DNA of 64,000 nt from UBA5195 sp034432755 (GCA_034432755.1 DAOUBQ010000101.1:1-64000), one strand, 5' to 3'; positions 51,297 to 59,703 are shown, numbered from the stretch's first letter. Program-made: numbers and translations. Notes: a model not told the origin generated them from the sequence alone.

Positions 51297-52100
51297 TTAC
51301 TCGCTCTTTTGCTCTTTGAATGCGCCGGGTTCGGGGGCTGCCATGATGTTGTAGCCGCTATCAACATAATGGATTTCGCCGGTGACTTTGGCAGCCCAAT
51401 CGGAACAGAGATAGACGGCGGCGTTGCCGCAGTCTTCGGCTGTGACGTGTTCGTGCAGGGGGGCCATCTCTACGAAGTTTTTGTGCATATCTCGGAATCC
51501 GCTGACGCCCATGGCCGCCAGGGTGCGAATGGGCCCGGCTGAAATGGCGTTGACGCGCACGCCTTGGGGGCCGAAATCGCGCGCCAGGTAGCGGGTGGAG
51601 GCTTCGAGCGCGGCTTTGGCAACGCCCATCATGTTGTAGTTGGGGGCCACTTTAACCGAGCCGTAGTAGGTGAGCGTGAGCAGGGCGCCGCCTGTGCGTA
51701 AGAAGGGCTGAAAGGCTTTGGCAAGCGCCACGAATGAGAAAACGCTGATGTCCATTGCCAGGTGGAACCCAGCCCGGCTGGTGTTATAAAACTGGCCTTG
51801 TAATTCGTCTTTATTTGCAAAGCCGATAGAATGAACCAAAATATCAATCTCGCCGAAATGGGCGTGGGCTTTTTCGGCAACGGCGGCAATTTGTTCATCG
51901 GATGCGACATCACACTGCTCCACAAACTCTGCGCCGACCTGCGCGGCCAGCGGCTTCACGCGCTTTTCGAGCGCTTCTGCGGCGTAACTGATTCCGATGC
52001 GCGCGCCCTCGCGGGCAAATGCCTGGGTGATGCCCCAGGCAATGGATTTATCGTTGGCAAGGCCAAAGATGATAGCGTTTTTACCGGTTAAAAGACCCAT
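51297..52100 (-). CDS. fabI: Enoyl-ACP reductase FabI
   Basis: A 267-aa reductase from ATG 52100 after GGAGAAT. NAD site GLLTGKNAIIFGLANDKSIAWGI has the FabI-type loop (LANDKSIAWG). The catalytic motif YNMMGVAKAALEAS keeps the Tyr-x6-Lys spacing, and YYGSVK carries the second conserved Tyr. It completes each round of fatty acid elongation. The FabL-like protein at 3718-4491 would be a second isozyme. It is 11 bp from the glycosylase gene upstream. Confidence 0.95.
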   Translation of the reverse strand: MGLLTGKNAIIFGLANDKSIAWGITQAFAREGARIGISYAAEALEKRVKPLAAQVGAEFVEQCDVASDEQIAAVAEKAHAHFGEIDILVHSIGFANKDELQGQFYNTSRAGFHLAMDISVFSFVALAKAFQPFLRTGGALLTLTYYGSVKVAPNYNMMGVAKAALEASTRYLARDFGPQGVRVNAISAGPIRTLAAMGVSGFRDMHKNFVEMAPLHEHVTAEDCGNAAVYLCSDWAAKVTGEIHYVDSGYNIMAAPEPGAFKEQKSE

Positions 52101-52111
52101 GAGATTCTCCT

Positions 52112-52714
52112 TCATTTGTAGAGCGGGAGGTTTTCCCGCTTGATAAGAAATCGCCAGGGCATGGATTTCCACGGCTCTGGCACATTATATAAACCCACGC
52201 GCGGGCCGTTCGTCACGCTGGAATCGGGAATTTCGAGCGCAGGTTCAATCCATAAGCCAGAGTCGGTTACGGTCAGGTCAATATTGTTTTGTTGGGAAGT
52301 GATGCCAAAGGCCAGGGTGAGTTTGGCCGGGCCATTGGTCAGGTTATGGATGGCAACGTTTCTATGTTGGGAAAGCACCTGGCTGAGGCCGGTTTCTACT
52401 TCGATGGCGCGAATCAACACTGCTGCGGGGAAGCCTTCGGCTTCGGTGACTGCGTTCAACAGCCAGTGCATTCCATACGTGAAGTAGACATACGCCCTGC
52501 CGGGCGGCCCGTACATGACCTGGGTGCGCTTCGTTTTTCCGGCTTTGGCATGGCAACCTAAATCTGTCTCGCCGATGTAGGCTTCGGTTTCGGTGATGAG
52601 GCCAGAAAGGCGCTGACCTTCTAAAATGCGCACCAGGCGGCAGCCCAACAATTGACGGGCAACGGTGAGCGTAGGTCGGTTGTAAAAATGAGCGGGGAGG
52701 GGGTGTGATTCCAT
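52112..52714 (-). CDS. 3-methyladenine DNA glycosylase (AAG/MPG family)
   Basis: A 200-aa protein with LTVARQLLGCRLVR, the catalytic Glu region ITETEAYIGETDLGCHA, the GPPGRAYVYFTYGMHWLLNAV signature and the C-terminal NGPRVGL. These define the mammalian-type alkyladenine glycosylase family, which removes 3-methyladenine and related bases. It probably shares a transcript with fabI. With the Ada-like protein it gives two alkylation-repair activities in the window. Confidence 0.93.
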   Translation of the reverse strand: MESHPLPAHFYNRPTLTVARQLLGCRLVRILEGQRLSGLITETEAYIGETDLGCHAKAGKTKRTQVMYGPPGRAYVYFTYGMHWLLNAVTEAEGFPAAVLIRAIEVETGLSQVLSQHRNVAIHNLTNGPAKLTLAFGITSQQNNIDLTVTDSGLWIEPALEIPDSSVTNGPRVGLYNVPEPWKSMPWRFLIKRENLPLYK

Positions 52715-52739
52715 CGCGCAAGAGGTTCACGCCATTGGG

Positions 52740-53738
52740 TTAGCTGTTTGCTTCTCTAAAGTATGCCACCACTTGTGCTATTTGTTCGGCGCTGAGGTTG
52801 TTTTCTTTGAACCAACCGATATACCCATTTACTTCATTTAGGGGCAGGCTCTTGACGTAGGCGCCGTGCGGGCTTTGGGGAGCCTGTCCACGATAGGCCA
52901 GCACGGCCCGTGCGGGAAGGCCGGGGAAATCGAACTTGAGCAGTTCGTAGCACAAATGTGCTGCCCGCCGAATCTGCTCTAGCGGGTCGGCCTGGTTTGC
53001 TTCGGGCTGGCCGCCTTGCCACACCCCCACGGCAAACAGGCCTGCCGGGGTGATGACCAGATGGTGAATTTTTGCGCTCCAAAACGACTTTCCATCCAAT
53101 TTCACCGGACTATCGACCTCCAGGTGGATTCCGTTCAGTACGCAGGTGGTATCGGGCAGGGCGCTCAGGTGTTGGAGCATATCTATCTCCAACATGGCCT
53201 GAGCCAGTTCTTTTGAATCGAGGGCTTTTTGCAGGGTGGTGATTTTGACGTTCAGGTCCTGATATTCGTGGGCTGCTTCGGTTTCGATGGCGGCCCGCTT
53301 TTCGGCCAGGATGTGGTCTTGTTCGGTCAGCAGTCTTTGGATGCGTGCTGAAATTTGGCTGTGCTGGGTTTCGAGCCGGTGCAGTTTTTTTTGCTCGCGC
53401 CGGGTGCGAAACAGGTTGCTGATGCGCCCGGTGAGGCTGCGGTCGAGCCGGAACAATTCCAGGTGAAGTTTGGCTTGCTGAATGTCCTCTTGCAGCGTGG
53501 CAAGCGGCTGGGCGTGGGCGGTTTGGATGTTTTCTTTTTCGATTTGGATTTCTGCCTCAATGGGCTTCAACTGCTCGCGGGCTTTTTGCCCCGCCTCGGC
53601 AGTTTTAGACGCCAACTGGTTGCGGTATTCCATTAATAGGGGGGCAATCTCACCTGGCACTTCGACTCGCAGGCCGATTTCCGCCAGCATGTCCACGATT
53701 GCCTGCCACGAGCCGCTTGTCCCTTCAATACGCGCCAT
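52740..53738 (-). CDS. Coiled-coil protein with NERD-like C-terminal domain
   Basis: A 332-aa protein from ATG 53738. Residues ~40-190 are a long charged coiled coil (EAEIQIEKENIQTAHAQPL, RREQKKLHRLETQHSQ). The C-terminal half contains SAKIHHLVITPAGLFAVGVW and ARAVLAYRGQAP, matching the core beta strands of NERD (nuclease-related) domains. The catalytic Asp/Gln/Lys set is not clearly present, since IHH replaces the usual (I/L)DH and GVW the usual EVK. It may be an inactive DNA-binding version. Confidence 0.6.
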   Translation of the reverse strand: MARIEGTSGSWQAIVDMLAEIGLRVEVPGEIAPLLMEYRNQLASKTAEAGQKAREQLKPIEAEIQIEKENIQTAHAQPLATLQEDIQQAKLHLELFRLDRSLTGRISNLFRTRREQKKLHRLETQHSQISARIQRLLTEQDHILAEKRAAIETEAAHEYQDLNVKITTLQKALDSKELAQAMLEIDMLQHLSALPDTTCVLNGIHLEVDSPVKLDGKSFWSAKIHHLVITPAGLFAVGVWQGGQPEANQADPLEQIRRAAHLCYELLKFDFPGLPARAVLAYRGQAPQSPHGAYVKSLPLNEVNGYIGWFKENNLSAEQIAQVVAYFREANS

Positions 53739-53764
53739 TTTGCCACCGTGTTTCCCTGCGTACT

Positions 53765-54106
53765 TTACAGTGTAATCACCTTCTCTGCTTTCACCTGGGC
53801 TTCGAGGATGTCGCCCATGCCGCCCACAATGCCGACTTTCACTTTCTCGCTCAGCCCGAAATAGTTCAGGCAGGTGGAACACATCACCAGCCGCACGCCT
53901 TTTTGCTCCAGCGCAGCCAACTGCGCCAGAACGGGTGAGCCTTCCACCGCCAGTTTTACGCCCTCGGTGTAGAAACAGATGGCGTTTGGCAGGTCGTTGT
54001 TTGCCAGCAGCAGGTCGAAATATTTGGCAATGAGCGTGTGTTGCAGCGGCACATCCGCCTGGCCCATGCCGTCATTCGTTACCAGAATCACCGTGTTGTT
54101 CATCAT
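53765..54106 (-). CDS. DsrE-family protein (YedF C-terminal-like)
   Basis: A 113-aa single-domain protein; the first of two adjacent ATGs (54106) is six bases after GGAGG. Pattern TVILVTNDGMGQADVPLQ, an ICFYTEGVKLA strand-turn and the conserved VMCSTCLNYFGL loop, where the CxxC Cys is the sulfur-carrying residue in YedF/DsrE proteins. It likely takes part in sulfur or selenium relay. It overlaps the DUF2007 gene by 35 bp. Confidence 0.85.
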   Translation of the reverse strand: MMNNTVILVTNDGMGQADVPLQHTLIAKYFDLLLANNDLPNAICFYTEGVKLAVEGSPVLAQLAALEQKGVRLVMCSTCLNYFGLSEKVKVGIVGGMGDILEAQVKAEKVITL

Positions 54107-54359
54107 GATTGGCCTCCAGATTTTCAAATTTGCCGCTTTGGTACGCATTGAGCCAGGACTCGGCCTCTTGTAGCCGGTCGTTGGGGACGCAGATTTCTAT
54201 CACCGACATGGGTCCAACAGCGATGCGATAGCCAAATTGCACCGCGCCCTCCTGAAAATAGGCGGCAGGGATGCCCTGAGCTTCGAGCGCGTCTTTGATG
54301 ATTTCCGCTTCGAGACGGTCGTTCACTTCGAGCAGCGTGACCCATTCTTTCTCTGACAT
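54072..54359 (-). CDS. DUF2007-family putative signal-transducing protein
   Basis: A 95-aa protein with WVTLLEVNDRLEAEIIKDALEAQGIPAAYF and VPNDRLQEAESWLNAY, the ACT-like fold of DUF2007 proteins. Small-molecule sensing has been proposed for the family but not shown. The 35-bp overlap with the DsrE gene in another frame, and the 3-bp gap from the YwiC-like gene, indicate one operon. Confidence 0.85.
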   Translation of the reverse strand: MSEKEWVTLLEVNDRLEAEIIKDALEAQGIPAAYFQEGAVQFGYRIAVGPMSVIEICVPNDRLQEAESWLNAYQSGKFENLEANHDEQHGDSGNE

Positions 54360-54362
54360 TGT

Positions 54363-55178
54363 TCACCTCCAGATGATCATGAACATGATAGTAAACACGA
54401 TGCTGACCACAAGCTGCCGCACGCCAATGGCCGCCGGTCTGGCGCCTATTGCTGGATTCAGCGTTCCCCAAAGGGTCTCGCTGAATTGTAACAGATAGGG
54501 TAAGAAAATCAGCCCTGGCGAGAGGCCCACTGCTCCCAAAATAGCGGCCAGCCCCAGGTTGAACCCACTATAGGTCAGGGCGCGTCCCCCGGCGTGTAAA
54601 CGGCCTGCCAGATTCGGCGCAGATTGCCATTCGCGCTGTTGCAGCCGCAGGTAGGCGTGGATAATCGAAGCCGCCGATTGAAACCAGGTCAGAATCCACA
54701 ACACCCAACCGAGCGGGTCGTAGGCGTTGTTGCCAACCCAGAAGGCGGCTGGGGCGGCGAGCGCGAGAACGCCTGTAGCGAGAATCTCAACCCCGGCCTG
54801 CCGGCGCTCCTCGCGTTTGCTCACCAGCCACAAGTGCCAGCCAAAAACCGGCCCGGCGGGGGCGGCCAGGAGCAGGATTATCGTATAGCCTAGATATAGC
54901 AAGCCGCTGACGGTGAGCAGCAGGATGAACCCATAGAGCGCAATCCAAAACTGCGCGGCGGGCAGGTCGCTTGGGGGGCGGCGGCCGGAACGGATTTTGA
55001 CCAGCATGGTCACAGGTTGCCGAATCAAGAAGGCGGCCAGCGCGGCAACGACCAGCAGGCCCGAACCGGTGTGGAAGGTTTGCCCGGCGAACAGGCCAAT
55101 GAGCAGCGGGCTGACCAGGAAGACCCATGAGCCATGGTCTTGGGGCAGGGCAATTTGTCGGCGGAAGAGCGTTTTCAT
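54363..55178 (-). CDS. YwiC-like membrane protein
   Basis: A 271-aa protein from ATG 55178 with seven to eight hydrophobic segments. The N-terminal ALPQDHGSWVFLVSPLLIGL and LIRQPVTMLVKI are the YwiC family hallmarks. In Bacillus, ywiC sits by fnr and narK in the anaerobic respiration region, so a link to nitrogen-oxide respiration is suggested by family context, matching the presence of nrfHA. The function is unknown. Confidence 0.8.
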   Translation of the reverse strand: MKTLFRRQIALPQDHGSWVFLVSPLLIGLFAGQTFHTGSGLLVVAALAAFLIRQPVTMLVKIRSGRRPPSDLPAAQFWIALYGFILLLTVSGLLYLGYTIILLLAAPAGPVFGWHLWLVSKREERRQAGVEILATGVLALAAPAAFWVGNNAYDPLGWVLWILTWFQSAASIIHAYLRLQQREWQSAPNLAGRLHAGGRALTYSGFNLGLAAILGAVGLSPGLIFLPYLLQFSETLWGTLNPAIGARPAAIGVRQLVVSIVFTIMFMIIWR

Positions 55179-55335
55179 GATCAGGGATTTTAACTCAGCA
55201 ATCAGGTCTGGCATTGACAAATCAGCAATTCCAAATTCAAAGTTTTGGCATTTTTATTCGCGGTTCGAAGAATATTTTTTGCAAAGCCAAAACAAACGAA
55301 CCGCCAATTTTAAGTTGAAGTTCGATTGAATCTTG

Positions 55336-56637
55336 TTATGTTACTGCCGGTTTCACATCAGGATACTTTTGAAAACGATTCTCTATCATCACCCGTTGGA
55401 GTCGTTCCACCGTTTCCCAAACGTCTTCAAAACGGGTGTAGAGCGGCGCGAAGCCGAAGCGGATGTTATCTGGCTCTCGAAAGTCGGGGATGACGCTCAT
55501 CTCTTCGATGAGGGTGCGGTTGATGCGATAGCCTGCGGGATGGCGAAGGCTGACGTGGCCCCCGCGCCGGTTGGGTTCGCGCGGCGAGCCAAGCGTGAAA
55601 CCGTGCCTGGAGAGCAATTCGTCACTCAGGCGGATGAAGTATTCCGTTAATTCGACCGACTTCTGGCGGATGGCGGGGATTCCCGCTTGCAGAGTCAGTT
55701 CTACACCCGGTTCGACGGCCAACAGGGAGAGAACCGGCGGCGTTCCGGCCAAAAAGCGGGCGATGCCGGGGGCGGGGGTGTAATCGAGGCTGAAATCGAA
55801 GGGCTGGGTCTGACCAAACCAGCCCCAGATGGGGGAAATTGCCTCAGGTTGAAGTTGCCGGTTGATGTAGAGAAAGGCTGGGGCGCCGGGCCCGCCGTTC
55901 AGGTACTTATAAGTACAGCCGATGGCAAAATCCACATCCCAGGCATCCAGTTCGATGGGGACAACCCCGGCGGAATGACTCAAATCCCACAATACCAGCG
56001 CGCCTTTTTCATGCGCCCGGCGGGTGATTTCGGCCATGTCGTAAAGATAGCCGCTTTTGAAGGTGACGTGCGAGAGCGTGACCAGGGCGGTCTGTTCATC
56101 GAGGGTGTCGTAGAGCGCATCCAGGTCGGGCGTCAGGTCGCCGTTTGAAGAAGGGATTCTGATGATTCTGGAGTCGAAAGTTTCCTGACTTTCGTTGCCC
56201 AAAAAACGGGAGTCTGAGAGCAAACCTTGTAAAATGTAAATATCCGATGGGAAATTCAGGCTGTCGGTGATGATTTTTTGACGTGTAGCCGATAACTGTA
56301 GTGCGGCGTGAGCCAGTTTGTAAAGATTAACTGAGGTTGAATCGGTGACGATGACTTGTCCGGGGGCGGCGCCGACCAATTGTCCGATTTTGTCTCCAAT
56401 GCGGGCGGGGGCTTCGTACCAGCCCTGGTTCCAGCCTCGAATTAAGTTGCGCCCCCATTCGGTTTCGATAATTTCTCGCAGGCGGGCGGTGGTTTTTAGC
56501 GGGAGACGCCCCAGTGAGTTGCCGTCCATGTAACGGAGGACGGAGTCAGCCAGGTCGAATTCTGTGCGGAAGCACGCCAGAGGGTCGGCGGTGTCGAGGG
56601 CCAGGGCAAAGTCGCGGGTGGGGGAAAATTCTCTCAT
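55336..56637 (-). CDS. kynU: Kynureninase
   Basis: A 433-aa PLP enzyme; the ATG at 56637 fits the family N-terminus (FALALDTADPLACFR). Motifs: YMDGNSLGRLP, the phosphate-binding VTDSTSVNLYKL, WDLSHSAGVVPIEL and the PLP-Lys segment CTYKYLNGGPGAPAF. It cleaves kynurenine to anthranilate and alanine. No tryptophan or indoleamine dioxygenase is nearby; a formamidase-like cyclase is 52 kb away. A truncated MerR gene with a MerR-type promoter lies divergently upstream. Confidence 0.93.
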   Translation of the reverse strand: MREFSPTRDFALALDTADPLACFRTEFDLADSVLRYMDGNSLGRLPLKTTARLREIIETEWGRNLIRGWNQGWYEAPARIGDKIGQLVGAAPGQVIVTDSTSVNLYKLAHAALQLSATRQKIITDSLNFPSDIYILQGLLSDSRFLGNESQETFDSRIIRIPSSNGDLTPDLDALYDTLDEQTALVTLSHVTFKSGYLYDMAEITRRAHEKGALVLWDLSHSAGVVPIELDAWDVDFAIGCTYKYLNGGPGAPAFLYINRQLQPEAISPIWGWFGQTQPFDFSLDYTPAPGIARFLAGTPPVLSLLAVEPGVELTLQAGIPAIRQKSVELTEYFIRLSDELLSRHGFTLGSPREPNRRGGHVSLRHPAGYRINRTLIEEMSVIPDFREPDNIRFGFAPLYTRFEDVWETVERLQRVMIENRFQKYPDVKPAVT

Positions 56638-56685
56638 ATCGGCCTCGATTTTATCAAAATGGGTTGCCAATTTTTGGAAACGCCC

Positions 56686-56716
56686 TTGACTTGGAGTCGA
56701 CTCCAGGTGATACACT
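56686..56716 (+). promoter_or_regulatory. MerR-type promoter with 19-bp spacer
   Basis: TTGACT (56686-56691) and TACACT (56711-56716) are separated by 19 bp holding the dyad TGGAGTCGACTCCA. The overlong spacer with a central dyad is the hallmark of promoters that MerR-family proteins activate by twisting DNA. It reads into the truncated MerR gene 20 bp away. Confidence 0.85.
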
Positions 56717-56735
56717 ATTTTCAACGAGGTGAACG

Positions 56736-56801
56736 ATGAAAATTGCAGACGTGAGTGAACGTTATGGTATTTCAACCGATACGCTGCGCTACTACAGCCT
56801 G
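56736..56801 (+). pseudogene. Truncated MerR-family regulator
   Basis: ATG 56736 follows GAGGTG and encodes MKIADVSERYGISTDTLRYY, the first helix-turn-helix half of a MerR regulator. After about 22 residues it runs into two direct repeats and no effector or dimerisation sequence follows; the ORF then continues through the repeats and antisense to the GMC gene. The promoter is intact, so the loss was probably recent. Confidence 0.75.
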
Positions 56802-56802
56802 G

Positions 56803-56880
56803 TAAAACCGGTAGGGCGAGATGTTATCTCGCACGACCAGGCTGGCGCGATAAAACCAGTAGGGCGAGATATTATCTCGC
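56803..56880. repeat. Two 30-bp direct repeats containing a GGGCGAGAT palindrome
   Basis: Copies at 56803-56832 and 56851-56880 (TAAAACCgGTAGGGCGAGAT... and TAAAACCaGTAGGGCGAGAT...) differ at two of 30 bases. Each holds the inverted repeat GGGCGAGATnTTATCTCGC. The second could also terminate the GMC oxidoreductase transcript arriving from the right. Confidence 0.8.
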
Positions 56881-56881
56881 C

Positions 56882-58510
56882 CTACTTTGTTTCAATTTTG
56901 CTCATGGCATATTCGGCCAACGCGGTAATCGTCAGGCTGGGGTTCACGCCGGGGTTGGCGGGCATAATTGAGCCATCAACGATGTACAAGCCGGGGTAGT
57001 TGTGAACCTGGAAGTTTTCATCCACCACACCTTCTTCGGCATTGCGGCCAATCGGCGCGCCGCCCAGGATGTGAGCAGTGGTGGGCAGGTTGAAGGCATT
57101 TTCTGTCACCGAGCCAAGCGGCACGCCGTTCACGCGCCGTGAAAATTCGCGCACCACGTCATGCCCCACATCTACCCGCGCCTCGATTTCGCGGCCTTCA
57201 TCGCGCAGGGCCACCAGCCCGCGCCGAAAACCGGTCAGCCACGAGCGGCCCAGGCGGAATTTCATAGCGTTATCCACATGTTGCATGACCAGGATGATGG
57301 TGGCGTTGTGCGCCCAGCCGGGCAGAACCATTACGCGCAGAAAATCCATCGGGTGGCGGAAGACCCAGGTCAGGGTGCGCCAGATTCTCTCTGGTATGCT
57401 GGTTGCATCTGAAATCAGCGGCGCGCCCAAAAAGCGCATCAATGACGAGCCGTTTGGGTAACGTACCGGCTCGATGCGCGTTTCGGCATTGGCGTTGAAA
57501 ATCGAGGTAATCGAGATTCCCTCCGAGTAGTTCACGTCTGAGCCGCGCGCCACCGAGCCGAGCAGGGCTTCGCTGTTCGTGCGCACCTGGTCGCCCAGGC
57601 GGGGGGAGAGATTGGGGAGCGATTTTTTGACATCGCGCAGCCGAAACAACAAGTTCATCGTCCCCATCACTCCGGCGGAGAAGATGACATTCTTCGCCCT
57701 GGCAGCCTGCCGCCGTTTTAGTGGGCTGGTGCTAGGCTGGAAGATGACCTCGTAACGCACCTCGGCGGTGAGCGGTTGACCGTTGACCGGGCGCGGCTGT
57801 CCACCGTCTACCGTCAACGGTCTGACATCCGTCACTTCTACCTCGGCAATCACCTTTGCTCCCCACTTTTCTGCAAAATACAGGTAGTTTTTGGGCAGGG
57901 TGTTCTTGGCGTTGTAACGGCAGCCGACCATGCAGCCGCCGCAGTGTGTGCAGCCTGTGCGGGCTGGCCCCTGGCCGCCGAAGTAGGGGTCAGGAATGGT
58001 TTTCCCGTTTTCGCCGAAGAAAACGCCCACCTCGGTTGGGCGGAAGGTTTCTTGTTGGCCGCGTTCTGCAGCAATCTGGCGCAAAATTTCATCGGCTTTC
58101 CACAGTTTGGGGTTGCGCGCCGCGCCGAGCATTCTTCTTGCTGTGACGTAGTGTGGGGCGAGGACTTCTCTCCATTGGATGGGTGTATTCCAGGCTGGGG
58201 TGTTGAAGGTCTCTTCGGAGGGGACTTCCAGTACATTGGCGTAGCCCAGGCTACCGCCGCCGACCCCGGCCCCATGCAGCACCATCACCCCGTTTAGGAT
58301 GGCAATTTGTAAAATGCCGTGCGCGCGAATGGCTGGCATCCAGAGGTATTTCCAGAACTGCCAGTTGGTTTTGGCAAAATCTTCGTCGCTGAAGCGTTTG
58401 CCCTTCTCTAGCACCAGCACCGAATAGCCTTTTTCGGCCAGGCGCATGGCTGAAACCGAACCGCCGAAGCCGGAACCGATGATGATGTAGTCGTACACTG
58501 TTTCTGGCAT
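56882..58510 (-). CDS. GMC-family FAD-dependent oxidoreductase (cholesterol-oxidase-like)
   Basis: A 542-aa flavoprotein from ATG 58510 after GGAGAAA. FAD-binding YDYIIIGSGFGGSVSAMRLAEKG opens the protein, with GVMVLHGAGVGGGSLGYANV as GMC signature and the C-terminal PGLYIVDGSIMPANPGVNPSLT. Residues near 190 hold CTHCGGCMVGC, a four-Cys cluster typical of the bacterial cholesterol-oxidase-like subgroup and probably binding a metal or iron-sulfur centre. The substrate is likely a sterol, alcohol or sugar. It is transcribed alone. Confidence 0.88.
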   Translation of the reverse strand: MPETVYDYIIIGSGFGGSVSAMRLAEKGYSVLVLEKGKRFSDEDFAKTNWQFWKYLWMPAIRAHGILQIAILNGVMVLHGAGVGGGSLGYANVLEVPSEETFNTPAWNTPIQWREVLAPHYVTARRMLGAARNPKLWKADEILRQIAAERGQQETFRPTEVGVFFGENGKTIPDPYFGGQGPARTGCTHCGGCMVGCRYNAKNTLPKNYLYFAEKWGAKVIAEVEVTDVRPLTVDGGQPRPVNGQPLTAEVRYEVIFQPSTSPLKRRQAARAKNVIFSAGVMGTMNLLFRLRDVKKSLPNLSPRLGDQVRTNSEALLGSVARGSDVNYSEGISITSIFNANAETRIEPVRYPNGSSLMRFLGAPLISDATSIPERIWRTLTWVFRHPMDFLRVMVLPGWAHNATIILVMQHVDNAMKFRLGRSWLTGFRRGLVALRDEGREIEARVDVGHDVVREFSRRVNGVPLGSVTENAFNLPTTAHILGGAPIGRNAEEGVVDENFQVHNYPGLYIVDGSIMPANPGVNPSLTITALAEYAMSKIETK

Positions 58511-59132
58511 GAGTTTCTCCTGGTTGTATCTTTTTGGGAAGGGTTCAAGCGGCTGACTGGTGCATTCAAGTATATTGTAATTCTGGCGATTGGGCGCAAA
58601 GTTGGTCAGCGATTCCAAATCTGAAATCGCCAATTTGTAACCGGATTCTCTGCCATACATTTTGAATTTTTTACTGCCAAGAGCGCGAAGAGTGCCAAGG
58701 TTTAAAGGGCGTCTTTGCGTTCTTGGCAGGCTTCGCGGTGAATTTCTGGCGTTTGTACGGTAGTAAATAACAGGATAGAAGGATAAAAGGATGTTTTCTG
58801 TGTAGATTATCCTGAAATCCCCGCAATTCCCTATTTAAAGTTTTTGGTGCTGTCCGATGTTAGGGTTCATGTTTTCTCAAATCGCCCACGAATTTGCACG
58901 AAGAAACGAAGGCTGGCACGAAAATTTGAGTATTCGTGACCTATTCGTGGATGGTTGGCGGCTCAAAGCGCCTGAATGTGAAATTTGCCAATGTAAGACT
59001 TGGAGTTGCTGAAAGTTGGTCGTTTGGTGTGCGGGAAGGTCCTCTCTATCTGTCATTTTTTTTAGTGACAAAATGCACTCGAAAAATAAGGTAAATTCGT
59101 CTATATTTATCTAAATTGCGCTCTTTTTTTTG
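58511..59132. other. Gene-free 620-bp stretch upstream of nrfH
   Basis: No convincing ORF. It contains tracts such as GAGCGCGAAGAGTGCCAAGG (complement region ~58680-58700) and ATTCGTG-type motifs at 58924-58960, resembling those at 15400-15430. The A+T-rich last 100 bp presumably hold the nrfHA promoter. Confidence 0.5.
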
Positions 59133-59148
59133 TGTGACAAAAGTTACA
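59133..59148. promoter_or_regulatory. Candidate Crp/Fnr-family dyad upstream of nrfHA
   Basis: TGTGAC-AAAA-GTTACA, 63 bp before the nrfH start. Arms match at five of six bases. It is nearly the same as the reverse of the dyad before the radical SAM maturase (AGTAACAAAAGTTACA). The position suits an activator. Confidence 0.55.
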
Positions 59149-59211
59149 AAAAGTCCCCCAACTGCATAGTAAGATTAAGTATAGATTAATCTTTATCGAA
59201 AAGGGTAAGCC

Positions 59212-59703
59212 ATGACCAAATACCTTCCTGTGATTGCCATCCTTTTTGCTGTGATTGCTCTGGGTTTGTTTGCCTATGTGACTGATGCGGTTGCCTTTGC
59301 GGGCAGCAATCCCGAAACGTGCGCCAACTGTCATGTGATGGATGATGTGTACGAAAACTGGTTCCATGCCCCGCATAAAAATGTAACGGAGTGTGTGGAT
59401 TGTCATTTGCCTCACGATAACGTGGTTTCTTATTATGTTGAAAAGGCTCGCACCGGTTTTCACGATGTGTATATTTTTAGTACCGGGCAGACCCCGCCGG
59501 TTATTCGTGCGACTGAGCATACCAAAGGCATTATTCAGGAGAATTGCGTGCGCTGTCACCAAAGCACGGTGGATGTTGTGGTGATGAGCCCGCACGGCAA
59601 TGACCGATATTGTTGGGAGTGTCACCGCAACGTGTCGCACGGCGCGCGTGGCTTGTCTCTGCTTCCTTTGCAAGATTCTGAACTCTACCCCGTCCATAAA
59701 TAA
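59212..59703 (+). CDS. nrfH: Cytochrome c nitrite reductase small subunit NrfH
   Basis: A 163-aa tetrahaem protein. One N-terminal membrane helix (VIAILFAVIALGLFAYV) anchors it outside the membrane. Haem sites are CANCH (37), CVDCH, CVRCH and CWECH. The MDDVYENWFHAPHKN stretch after the first haem is typical of NrfH, where the first haem has an unusual Met ligand. It oxidises the quinol pool and passes electrons to NrfA, encoded 21 bp downstream. Confidence 0.93.
   Translation: MTKYLPVIAILFAVIALGLFAYVTDAVAFAGSNPETCANCHVMDDVYENWFHAPHKNVTECVDCHLPHDNVVSYYVEKARTGFHDVYIFSTGQTPPVIRATEHTKGIIQENCVRCHQSTVDVVVMSPHGNDRYCWECHRNVSHGARGLSLLPLQDSELYPVHK

Noticed and set aside
50984..51367. 127-codon minus-strand ORF
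   Set aside because: Overlaps the fabI 3' end and terminator; low-complexity Lys/Ser-rich composition with no motif.
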